The translations under genes were made by a program, and so were the position numbers. A DNA stretch of 6,133 bases from Deltaproteobacteria bacterium UBA6930. GTDB lineage: Bacteria; Myxococcota_A; UBA9160; UBA6930. Positions 1-6,133 of the stretch are shown here, piece after piece. The notes under the pieces were generated by a model, which saw nothing but the letters and a program-made list of their open reading frames with translations, ran no database searches and was not told where the DNA came from. Each line of letters opens with the position of its first letter. The stretch's first letter is position 1. The stretch is taken from NCBI GenBank assembly GCA_002450755.1, contig DKAI01000032.1:1-6133 (forward strand). The letters are read 5' to 3'.

Positions 1-1
1 C

Positions 2-70
2 GGGCTAGGGCTTAAAAGACGCCTTCTTGCTCTTGAAAGGGCCAAGCCCCAAAAAGATGAGCTTCTCTAG
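2..70 (+). CDS. C-terminal tail of an unidentified protein, cut by the left edge
   Basis: One forward frame is open from the left edge and ends at TAG 68-70. It encodes 22 residues beginning GLGLKRRLLALERAK. The tail is basic and Leu-rich and could form a short helix. The other two forward frames stop within the first 15 bases. This is too little to name a family, and an open frame of 22 codons can arise by chance. It is supported indirectly because only 29 bases separate its stop from the amidase GTG, as expected of an upstream gene in the same operon. If it is real, the amidase is probably read from a promoter outside the window. Confidence 0.35.
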   Translation, partial: GLGLKRRLLALERAKPQKDELL

Positions 71-87
71 CCTTTTTTTTCTTGCTC

Positions 88-94
88 AGGAGGG
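88..94 (+). promoter_or_regulatory. Ribosome binding site of the amidase gene
   Basis: AGGAGGG lies 5 bases before GTG at 100. This near-perfect Shine-Dalgarno sequence decides the start. The longer in-frame alternative, TTG at 82, would place the motif inside the coding region and has no comparable motif before it. Confidence 0.8.
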
Positions 95-99
95 CCTTA

Positions 100-1557
100 G
101 TGAAAAGTAACCAGAACAATGAACTCCGTTGGTCCGATGCAATAGACTTGGCCAATCACATAAAAAATGGAGACTTTTCAGCTCGAGAAGTAATTGAGGC
201 AGCTGTTCGTAGGGTTGAAGCAGGTAATTCGTCTTTAAACGCAGTAATCACAGAGACATTCGAAAAGTCCCTGGTGTCTCTGCCGGTCAGTTCCGAGAGA
301 CCTTTCCACGGTGTGCCCCTCTTGATCAAGGATCTAGGTGTTGCTGTAGATGGCACCTTCTACTCTGCGGGGAATAGAGCCCTTAAAGAGGCTCGTTATA
401 GATCAATCGGAGATTCTCTGATAATCAAACGTTTCCGCGAAGCGGGCTTTGTTCTCTTGGGCAAAACGAACTCACCAGAGCTCGGCACACTTCCTACGAC
501 TGAACCATTAGCCTGGGGGCCTTCGAGGAACCCTTACAACTTGCATTTGTCTCCTGGGGGATCAAGTGGTGGAAGCGCCGCAGCGGTGGCGGCGGGCTTT
601 ACGCCGGTTGCACATGCTTCGGATGGGGGAGGCTCAATTCGTGTTCCCGCGAGTTCGTGTGGGCTTGTAGGTCTTAAGCCTTCTCGTGGTCGGATTACTT
701 TGTCACCTCACGCAGGGGAGGCCTGGGCTGGGTGCGTGACTGACGGTGTTGTGTCTCGATCGGTTAGAGACACAGCCGCTGTCTTGGATATTCTCTCGGT
801 TCCTGCGGTTGGGGACCCATATCATGCTCCTTTTCCTGAGCGAAGCTTTTTATCCGTTATGTCTGATCTTCCGCCTCGGCTTAAAATTGCCCTTGCATGG
901 GAAGAACCTCGAATTGGCCTACGGCCTACCCCAGAATGTATTGAGGCCGTGGAGTATGCAGGAAATCTTCTTGAGTCACTTGGCCACTACGTGGAACTCG
1001 AAAGGCCGAAGGCGTGGGACGCCACTTTGGTACACGGCGCTTTTAGTCGGATCGTCTCTGTATGCGTTGCACGAGAAATCGAAGGAATAGGAAAGCTTTT
1101 AGGTCGCGAGTTAAAAGAAAATGAAGTGGAGCCACTGAACTGGGTCTTGGCAGCAAGAGGCAGAGAGACAGCAGCGAAAGATTATCTAAGTTGCGTTGAC
1201 GAGTTACATGCCTTTTCGCGACTATATGCCAGCTTTTTTTCGGGCCCTGACGGATTTGATATCTTGGTTACGCCAACCATGGCTACTCCCCCGCCGGCAC
1301 TCGGTTCGATGGTAGGAACAGCAGAAGACCCTTTGCTCGGGTTTCGCAAATCGGTCCCCCTTATTGCATATACTTCCCCGATTAACATTTCAGGCCAACC
1401 AGGAATATCATTACCACTTTTTACTACTTCTGAGGGGATACCGATAGGAGTTCAATTGATTTCCTCGTATGGACAAGAAGCCCTTCTCTTGCGCCTTGCA
1501 AATGAGCTGGCAATGATTGCGCCTTGGAACGATAGACATCCGAAAGAGTTCCTTTAA
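100..1557 (+). CDS. Amidase-signature hydrolase, NylA-like
   Basis: This is a 485-residue amidase-signature family protein that hydrolyses an amide bond, probably in the cytosol because there is no signal peptide. The Ser-cisSer-Lys triad is visible: Lys77 in LLIKDLG, cis-Ser155 in GGSSGGS, and nucleophile Ser179 in DGGGSIRVP. The spacings (78 and 24 residues) match those I recall for 6-aminohexanoate cyclic-dimer hydrolase NylA (K72, S150, S174). Segments such as VLLGKTNSPELG, AREIEGIGKLLGREL and the C-terminal SGQPGISLP/PIGVQ block also resemble NylA, and the length is close to its roughly 490 residues. Resemblance does not prove nylon-oligomer activity; this subgroup includes amidases of unknown natural substrate. 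The lack of a GatB/GatC partner and the NylA-like features argue against GatA. The GTG start is chosen for its strong ribosome binding site. The stop overlaps the next gene by one base. Confidence 0.9.
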   Translation: MKSNQNNELRWSDAIDLANHIKNGDFSAREVIEAAVRRVEAGNSSLNAVITETFEKSLVSLPVSSERPFHGVPLLIKDLGVAVDGTFYSAGNRALKEARYRSIGDSLIIKRFREAGFVLLGKTNSPELGTLPTTEPLAWGPSRNPYNLHLSPGGSSGGSAAAVAAGFTPVAHASDGGGSIRVPASSCGLVGLKPSRGRITLSPHAGEAWAGCVTDGVVSRSVRDTAAVLDILSVPAVGDPYHAPFPERSFLSVMSDLPPRLKIALAWEEPRIGLRPTPECIEAVEYAGNLLESLGHYVELERPKAWDATLVHGAFSRIVSVCVAREIEGIGKLLGRELKENEVEPLNWVLAARGRETAAKDYLSCVDELHAFSRLYASFFSGPDGFDILVTPTMATPPPALGSMVGTAEDPLLGFRKSVPLIAYTSPINISGQPGISLPLFTTSEGIPIGVQLISSYGQEALLLRLANELAMIAPWNDRHPKEFL

Positions 1558-2060
1558 TGCAGCATGATGAGTTAGGTACAGAGGTTAAAGATCTTCACCA
1601 TCAAATCGATGATGCCGTCACTGTATTGTCTGAAATTCATGGGGAACGACTTAAGTGTAAATTAGGATGTACTTCGTGTTGCATTGATGGGATCAGTGTC
1701 TTTAACATCGAGGCTGATAATATTCGAGACTGGGTAGGAGAAAAATTACAAGGCCACAAACCGTCGGAGGAAGGAAAGTGCGCCTTTTTGACCGATTCAG
1801 GTGCATGCAGGATTTATCCCGTTCGGCCTTATGTTTGCAGAACGCAGGGACTACCTTTGCGTTGGATTGATTTTGAGTCCGGCACCGAGAAGCGGGATAT
1901 TTGTCCACTAAACGAACCAGGCAAGAACTTACTTTCACTCAGCGAGAATTCTTGTTGGGAAATTGGTCCGACCGAGATGCAATTGAGGAGCCTAGAAGAA
2001 GGAACGGGTCTAAATTCGAGAAAACAGAAAAGAGTAAGCCTCCGAGATCTTTTTTTATGA
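1557..2060 (+). CDS. YkgJ-family cysteine-cluster protein (CxxCxxCC, putative Zn/Fe-binding)
   Basis: This is a 167-residue soluble protein with the cysteine pattern of the YkgJ/UPF0153 family (putative zinc- or iron-chelating domain). Cys34, Cys38, Cys41 and Cys42 form CKLGCTSCC. Cys75 follows in KCAFL, Cys84 in GACRIYP, and Cys94 in RPYVCR; the RIYPVRPYVCR block is diagnostic. Cys116 and Cys133 lie in the less conserved C-terminal part, which ends in a basic tail. Such cysteines are thought to bind a metal or Fe-S cluster, but no reaction is established for the family. The ATG at 1557 overlaps the amidase stop as TAATG, with only a weak purine-rich stretch (about 1542-1548) before it, so translation is probably coupled to the amidase. 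The two may act together, but that is inference. The family assignment is firm and the function is unknown. Confidence 0.9.
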   Translation: MQHDELGTEVKDLHHQIDDAVTVLSEIHGERLKCKLGCTSCCIDGISVFNIEADNIRDWVGEKLQGHKPSEEGKCAFLTDSGACRIYPVRPYVCRTQGLPLRWIDFESGTEKRDICPLNEPGKNLLSLSENSCWEIGPTEMQLRSLEEGTGLNSRKQKRVSLRDLFL

Positions 2061-2081
2061 ACTTTCTTACTACTAGACCTT

Positions 2082-2951
2082 TTAGTTCCGCGTCGCTGAT
2101 TCTAAAATCTCTCTTCTTTTTCCAAAATATGCTGATTCGGATATCCTTCCTTGGCGTCTTAAGTCTTCTAGGTCGGCCAAATCGCGCAGCTGTTGAGAGC
2201 TTAGACCTCTAGGTAGTATGGGAATTTCATCGGGGTTTCCTGGAGACTCTTCGGCATTGATTTCTCCTATCGGACCACCGCCAAGTAATACGGTTCGCCT
2301 ACCTAACTTTCCGCCCCTTCCTATATGCAGATTCGATGCATGTCGAAATTTAGAATCTTTCCATTTTGCAGAAACTCCTTGAACGCCAATAGCCGTCAGG
2401 TACTCCGATGGAAGGATACGAAAATTTTGTTGTTTTCGTCCAACAAAAGGTTCAGGGAGGTCATCTTCATCCTCGCCTTTGGGAATCTCCCAGTCGACAC
2501 GGGATAATCTTAGAAAGAGCCTGTCACCTTCTACGTAGGTGACGAAAGTAGTAAGAAATTTTTGATTAAAAAGTTGAAACCGCTTTTCCACTCGGACGAG
2601 CTCCACCGTAAGCACTTGATGAGGCTCCGCATTGGCAAACACTCGAGAAAGCGCCTCACCCACTTCATAGATTCCCCCAACAGGAAACGCAGGCTTTAGC
2701 GCCCCCTTTTCCCCTCGGATGTCGATAAAGGAAAGAATGTGAGCAAGTCTGGCTCCAGAAATCGTAGCGGGATGAGAAAATCCCCGATCGACGCCGGTTT
2801 GCGACCTCAGTTTGATTATTACTCCTGGAGCCTTATGAGATGTAACTCGTTTGTAACGAGGACCACACGCTACCAATAGGGTACTCAAACTTAGGACAAG
2901 AGTGAGCCAAAGTGGTTTTTTTAATTTATGAAGAATTTTCTGTGATCGCAT
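2082..2951 (-). CDS. Feo-linked lipoprotein with SHOCT-like C-terminus, function unknown
   Basis: This is a 289-residue predicted lipoprotein. A basic n-region (KILHKLKK) and a hydrophobic stretch (residues 13-28) lead to a lipobox, LVAC, with lipidated Cys29. Gly30 at +2 favours outer-membrane sorting. The mature part has a predicted alpha/beta domain (about 40-155), an acidic patch at 159-167 (GEDEDDLPEP region), a Gly/basic stretch (about 208-226), a Pro-rich linker, and a C-terminal helical pair (251-284) resembling a SHOCT domain (DLADLEDLRRQGRISESAY). Cys29 is the only cysteine and there is no His cluster, so a metal site is not evident. I do not recognise the main domain. The ATG lies inside the end of feoB, giving a 26-base overlap and suggesting coupled translation. 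It is therefore probably made with the iron transporter, but a role in iron handling is inference from position. Its stop is 21 bases from the convergent cysteine-cluster gene. Confidence 0.85.
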   Translation of the reverse strand: MRSQKILHKLKKPLWLTLVLSLSTLLVACGPRYKRVTSHKAPGVIIKLRSQTGVDRGFSHPATISGARLAHILSFIDIRGEKGALKPAFPVGGIYEVGEALSRVFANAEPHQVLTVELVRVEKRFQLFNQKFLTTFVTYVEGDRLFLRLSRVDWEIPKGEDEDDLPEPFVGRKQQNFRILPSEYLTAIGVQGVSAKWKDSKFRHASNLHIGRGGKLGRRTVLLGGGPIGEINAEESPGNPDEIPILPRGLSSQQLRDLADLEDLRRQGRISESAYFGKRREILESATRN

Positions 2952-4815
2952 AAATTATCCGATAAGTAAGAAAGCTTGCACTGTAGGCGATTAAGAGAAG
3001 ATAGCTAAACGCGAATAATGGCCACCGCCAAGAATTAGTTTCTCGACGCATCACGGCAATTGTTGAAGTGCACTGCAAAGCAAAAACAAAAAAGACCAGC
3101 ATTGAGCCAACAGTGGCAGCTGTGAATACTTTTCTCCCAGTTTTGGGGTTTTTGTCTTTTTCCATCGCTTCGCGTAATGATTCATCCTCGCCCCCTACCG
3201 CGTACACTTGAGCAAGAGTTGCAACAATAACTTCCCGAGCTGCCAAACTAGCTATCAGGCCAATCCCAATTTTCCAATCGAAGCCCAGAGGTTCAATAAC
3301 GGGCTCGATCGTTTTCCCAAGTCTTCCCGCAAAGCTTTGCTCAATTGCCATCTTTTTAGTTAGGACTTCAGGCGTTCCATCTGGGAAGTCAGTCTCTGGA
3401 AATGTCATGAGTGTCCACAAGATTATCGCAACTGAAAGGATGATAGTTCCTGCTCTCTTGAGAAAGCTACTAGCCCGATCCCATACTTGGCGGGCAACTA
3501 CTTTTAGTTGAGGTAGGCGATATGGGGGAAGCTCTAAGTAAAAGGGAAGGTCGTCGCCTTTAACAACAAACTTTTTTATTAGACCTGCAAATAGAAATGC
3601 GGCTACTCCGCCACCTAGATAGAGACCAAAGAGGGTTAAACCCTGTATTCCGAGAGGTCCGACACTGATGTCTCGGGGAATAAATGCACTGATTAGAAGT
3701 GTATATACGGGCAGTCGAGCAGAGCATGTCATGAGCGGTGCAACCAAGATAGTAACCAGGCGTTGCCGTGGCGACGGAACTGTTCTTGCGGCCATAATTC
3801 CTGGAATCGCGCATGCGTAAGAAGACAGTAAGGCGACGAAGGCACGTCCCTCAAGACCGATTTTACCCATAGCACGGTCTACGACGAAAGCGGCGCGCGC
3901 CATGTAGCCAACAGCTTCTAAAAAGGCGAGAATTGCAAAAAGAAGAGTGATCTGAGGTAAGAAAATGATGACGGATCCGACACCGGCAAGTACACCGTCA
4001 GTTAAAAAACTTCTAAGAAGACCAGGTTTAACGATATTTTCAACCTTCAGTTGCAACAAGTTGACGCCAAAGTCGATTGCGTCCATTGCTGGCTCTGCCC
4101 AAGTAAAAATGATTTGAAAGAAGAACAACATCACAGCAATAAAAGCAAGTGAGCCCCAAAAAGGATGAAGAAGAATACGATCTATTCGATCGGATCGTCT
4201 GTCTTTTTCCGGAGCCTCGTAACCTCCACGTGAAAGTACCGATGCTATCCATCCACTCAACTCCTGTGTTTTGCTTGGTGGTGGGAGGATGGGTACTTGC
4301 CATTCTTCGATGTTTTGAGTCAGGTTTTTCAGTTTATCTAAACCGATTCCCTTGTTGCCCACTACCCCGACTACGGGGATCCCTAGAGCACTAGAAAGTT
4401 TTTCTAAATCGATTTGACCACCCCGGGCCTTTAATTCATCCATCATTGTAATTGTTAGACAAAGTGGAATACCCAACCTCAAAGCCTGAACAACTAAAAG
4501 TAGTGACCTTTCAATCGAACAGGCATCAACAGTTAATACCAGGCCATCGGGAACAGAATTACCTTCGCTATGACCCGTAAGAAGGCTACTGACTACCTCC
4601 TCATCTGAAGATATTGGCTGTAGGCTGTAAGTACCGGGTAGATCGATGAGGGTGATGTTTTTATTGCTTTTTCTTAGTTTCCCTTCTCTGCGCTCAACTG
4701 TTACACCAGGATAGTTTCCGACTTTGGCTCTTAATCCAGTAAGGGCATTAAAAATAGTTGTTTTCCCAGAATTGGGAGATCCCAGGAATCCAAGACGTAC
4801 ATGTTTTTCGCTCAT
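2926..4815 (-). CDS. feoB: Ferrous iron transport protein B (GTPase-permease)
   Basis: FeoB imports Fe2+ across the inner membrane and couples a cytosolic G domain to a membrane domain. In this 629-residue protein the motifs are G1 GSPNSGKT (12-19), G2 region NYPGVT (34-39), G3 DLPG (58-61), and G4 TMMD (123-126), with Thr where FeoB usually has Asn. A short linker domain leads to about eight or more membrane segments from residue 218 onward. The first gate-like region has FLPQIT (285-290) and SYACAIPG with Cys335, in place of the GxGCxxP form I recall from E. coli. A second conserved Cys is in MTCSARLPVY (362-371). GLIASLAAREVIVATLAQVY (519-538) and the QCTSTIAVMRRET block near 581 are further FeoB hallmarks. 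It is shorter than E. coli FeoB (about 770 residues) and lacks a Cys-rich tail. AGGA at 4825-4828 lies 9 bases before ATG. It follows feoA by 43 bases. Confidence 0.97.
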   Translation of the reverse strand: MSEKHVRLGFLGSPNSGKTTIFNALTGLRAKVGNYPGVTVERREGKLRKSNKNITLIDLPGTYSLQPISSDEEVVSSLLTGHSEGNSVPDGLVLTVDACSIERSLLLVVQALRLGIPLCLTITMMDELKARGGQIDLEKLSSALGIPVVGVVGNKGIGLDKLKNLTQNIEEWQVPILPPPSKTQELSGWIASVLSRGGYEAPEKDRRSDRIDRILLHPFWGSLAFIAVMLFFFQIIFTWAEPAMDAIDFGVNLLQLKVENIVKPGLLRSFLTDGVLAGVGSVIIFLPQITLLFAILAFLEAVGYMARAAFVVDRAMGKIGLEGRAFVALLSSYACAIPGIMAARTVPSPRQRLVTILVAPLMTCSARLPVYTLLISAFIPRDISVGPLGIQGLTLFGLYLGGGVAAFLFAGLIKKFVVKGDDLPFYLELPPYRLPQLKVVARQVWDRASSFLKRAGTIILSVAIILWTLMTFPETDFPDGTPEVLTKKMAIEQSFAGRLGKTIEPVIEPLGFDWKIGIGLIASLAAREVIVATLAQVYAVGGEDESLREAMEKDKNPKTGRKVFTAATVGSMLVFFVFALQCTSTIAVMRRETNSWRWPLFAFSYLLLIAYSASFLTYRIIYAITENSS

Positions 4816-4858
4816 AACGGGTTTTCCTGATCAAAGCCTAAGATTTTGTACGAGCTTA

Positions 4859-5092
4859 TCACTCGACTTCCACCCAAATTTTGGAAGCTTCCTTCCTGCG
4901 AAGACACATTTGTGATCCCCGGAGCTCGAAGCAAAGGGGGTCTCCTGTAGGAGCCTTGCGGGAGAGAATCACGAGTGTCTCTGGAAGAAAGCCAAGGTCC
5001 GCTAGTCTTCTTGAAATAACACCGTCGTCTTCGACACGTTTTATAGTGCCCGCTTTTCCAATCCCTAGTTTTGAGAGTGGTATGAGAGACAT
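4859..5092 (-). CDS. feoA: Ferrous iron transport protein A (SH3-like accessory protein)
   Basis: FeoA is a small cytosolic protein with an SH3-like fold that supports FeoB, probably by contacting it. The 77 residues carry the family pattern: PLSKLGIGKAG near the start, then RRLADLGFLPE, the APTGDPLCFELRG block with the conserved GDP turn, and CLRRKEASKIWVEVE at the end. ATG at 5092 (MSLIPLSKLG) is preferred because FeoA proteins commonly begin just before this PLS motif and are about 75 residues long. GTG at 5119 would add nine residues. Neither start has a good Shine-Dalgarno sequence, so the choice rests on family length. feoB follows after 43 bases on the same strand. No recognisable Fur box is seen upstream. 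Confidence 0.93.
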   Translation of the reverse strand: MSLIPLSKLGIGKAGTIKRVEDDGVISRRLADLGFLPETLVILSRKAPTGDPLCFELRGSQMCLRRKEASKIWVEVE

Positions 5093-5136
5093 TGAATTTT
5101 TGGATAAGAGAGTTTCCACAGTACTTCGCTTCGCAA

Positions 5137-5155
5137 AGGAGCTTCGAGGAGCTTC
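5137..5155. repeat. Short direct repeat in the feoA leader
   Basis: AGGAGCTTC occurs at 5137-5145 and again at 5147-5155, one base apart, giving a 10-base period. On the feo coding strand this reads GAAGCTCCT twice. It lies between the possible promoter and the feoA start. It may be an operator or leader element, or simple sequence without function. Confidence 0.4.
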
Positions 5156-5188
5156 TCAGAGGATAAAAACGTCAACCTTCGAGAGGAA

Positions 5189-5218
5189 TATATACGGCAA
5201 GGAAACAGAATTCGCCAA
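5189..5218 (-). promoter_or_regulatory. Possible sigma70-type promoter for the feo operon
   Basis: Read on the - strand, TTGGCG (5218-5213) and TATATA (5194-5189) are separated by 18 bases. They begin 9 bases beyond the gpsA stop codon. This would give a leader of roughly 90 bases before the feoA ATG. Both boxes are imperfect and short, so this may be chance. Transcription reading through from gpsA is the alternative. Confidence 0.3.
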
Positions 5219-5227
5219 CGCCGTCTC

Positions 5228-6133
5228 CTAGTCTAGTTCAGCTCGAAGCTGGCGGCTCATCATCTCTGTTCCAGCCTCTAGAGAGGTAATCTCACCCGTT
5301 AATACCATTCGTACTGATTGTGCGATTGGCATTTCTACCTCTAGGCGATCAGCGAGCTGGCAAACGGCTAGAGTTGTCCTGACTCCTTCAGCTACTTGTC
5401 CCATTCCTAGTGTGATCTCAGAAAGAGACCGTCCGCGTCCAAGCTGAAGACCCACATTTCGATTCCGAGAGAGATTTCCCGTACATGTGAGAAGAAGATC
5501 TCCCATTCCTGAAAGTCCCTGAAAGGTAAGTGGATTCGCACCTAGTGTCTCTCCTAATCGCGTCATCTCTCTGAGGCCACGAGTCATCAGAGCTGCTCGC
5601 GTGTTCAATCCCATCCCGAGTCCTTCACATATACCAACGGCTATCGCGATGACATTTTTCACGGCACCGCCTATCTCGACACCTATTACGTCGTCATGGG
5701 AATAGCAGCGGAACCAAGGGCAAGACAGTTCAGCCTGGACTGAAATTGCATAGGTTTCGTCCCGAGATGCGACAGTAACTGCGGTGGGTTGCTCCTCAGC
5801 TATCTCACGTGCGAAGGAAGGTCCCGACAAAAGTACTATACGTGAGTGAAAAGAAGAATCCAGGACATCCATTAAAACCTGACTCATTGTAAGGCCTGTT
5901 TCCGTTTCGATTCCTTTTGATGTGATAACTACAATCGCACCCGGATCTAGATGGGGAGCAATATTCTTCATTACATCCCGAACACCGTGGCTAGGAACTG
6001 CAATTATTACGAGTTCTCGACCGATTACTGCCTCAGAAAGATCATTAGTGGCTCGAACGGTTTTGGGTAGGAGAACTTCTTCGAGATATCCTGGGTTACG
6101 TCCGGTTTCATTTATTCTCAACGCGACTTCTTC
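5228..6133 (-). CDS. gpsA: Glycerol-3-phosphate dehydrogenase [NAD(P)+], N-terminus outside the window
   Basis: GpsA reduces dihydroxyacetone phosphate to sn-glycerol-3-phosphate in the cytosol, the backbone for phospholipids. The reading frame is open through the right edge, leaving 301 codons. Against a usual length of about 330-345, roughly 35-40 N-terminal residues are missing, including the GxGxxG nucleotide-binding loop. The TTG at 6121 is therefore not a credible start. Visible hallmarks, numbered from the first codon in the window, are AVPSH (45-49), SKGIE (72-76), GPSFAREIA (104-112), GGAVKN (155-160) with the conserved active-site Lys159, LSGMGDL (207-213), and LSRNRNVG (221-228), whose Arg/Asn residues bind the phosphate substrate in known structures. 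The stop is TAG. feoA lies 135 bases downstream on the same strand (108 if its longer GTG start is used). There is no obvious functional link to the feo genes. Confidence 0.96.
   Translation of the reverse strand, partial: EEVALRINETGRNPGYLEEVLLPKTVRATNDLSEAVIGRELVIIAVPSHGVRDVMKNIAPHLDPGAIVVITSKGIETETGLTMSQVLMDVLDSSFHSRIVLLSGPSFAREIAEEQPTAVTVASRDETYAISVQAELSCPWFRCYSHDDVIGVEIGGAVKNVIAIAVGICEGLGMGLNTRAALMTRGLREMTRLGETLGANPLTFQGLSGMGDLLLTCTGNLSRNRNVGLQLGRGRSLSEITLGMGQVAEGVRTTLAVCQLADRLEVEMPIAQSVRMVLTGEITSLEAGTEMMSRQLRAELD

Noticed and set aside
746..1090. 114-codon + strand frame inside the amidase gene
   Set aside because: It is a shifted frame within a well-conserved amidase-signature coding region, and the composition looks like a shadow.
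100..1557. GatA subunit of glutamyl-tRNA amidotransferase
   Set aside because: There are no GatB or GatC genes beside it, and the blocks around the triad and C-terminus resemble NylA-type amidases more than GatA.
2033..2071. Inverted repeat AGTAAG/CTTACT around the convergent stops, as a shared terminator
   Set aside because: The stem is only 6 bases with a 27-base loop and no clean U-run follows on either strand. The T7 tract at 2050-2056 lies inside the loop, so this is not a convincing intrinsic terminator.
1901..2212. 103-codon + strand frame bridging the convergent gene ends
   Set aside because: It lies in a shifted frame over the cysteine-cluster gene and antisense to the lipoprotein, and shows no motif of its own.
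5120..5227. Fur box or iron riboswitch upstream of feoA
   Set aside because: No GATAATGATAATCATTATC-like palindrome and no recognisable riboswitch core could be found by eye.
4881..5231. 116-codon open frame on the + strand across feoA and the gap upstream of it
   Set aside because: It runs antisense to feoA, which has firm family motifs. Its product has no recognisable domain and it has no evident ribosome binding site.
6119..6121. TTG as the gpsA start codon
   Set aside because: The frame continues to the window edge, and starting here would omit the N-terminal nucleotide-binding loop found in all functional GpsA proteins.

Overview
The window looks like ordinary chromosomal DNA from a Gram-negative bacterium. 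There is a lipoprotein with Gly after the lipid-bearing Cys, which favours outer-membrane sorting, together with a Feo iron transporter and a housekeeping gpsA. By eye the base composition is moderate (somewhat under 50% G+C), genes are tightly packed, and GTG starts appear beside ATG. No phylum can be named from the sequence alone. The FeoB pore motif and the lipoprotein suggest a lineage away from the enterobacteria, but that is only an impression. I see no mobile element, CRISPR array, tRNA or rRNA.

Layout: two convergent transcription units meet near 2061-2081. On the + strand, a short reading frame entering from the left edge ends at 70. It is followed by an amidase-signature hydrolase resembling the nylon-oligomer hydrolase NylA (100-1557). 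The amidase stop codon overlaps the start of a YkgJ/CxxCxxCC-type cysteine-cluster protein (1557-2060). On the - strand, reading right to left, lie gpsA (cut by the right edge, stop at 5228), a 108-base gap with a possible promoter, feoA, feoB, and a lipoprotein gene that overlaps the end of feoB by 26 bases.

How the genes work together: feoA and feoB encode the cytosolic accessory protein and the GTPase-permease of ferrous iron uptake. The overlap strongly suggests that the lipoprotein is made with FeoB. It occupies the place where other feo operons may carry feoC, but it is an envelope protein rather than a small cytosolic regulator. gpsA makes sn-glycerol-3-phosphate for phospholipid synthesis and is probably only a neighbour. 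The amidase and the cysteine-cluster protein form a translationally coupled pair whose joint role is not known.

The points most worth a second look are the Feo-linked lipoprotein with a SHOCT-like C-terminus, the Thr in place of Asn in the FeoB G4 motif, and the divergent Cys motif in the FeoB membrane domain. No clearly new multi-gene system is visible; the feo-lipoprotein arrangement is the nearest candidate.
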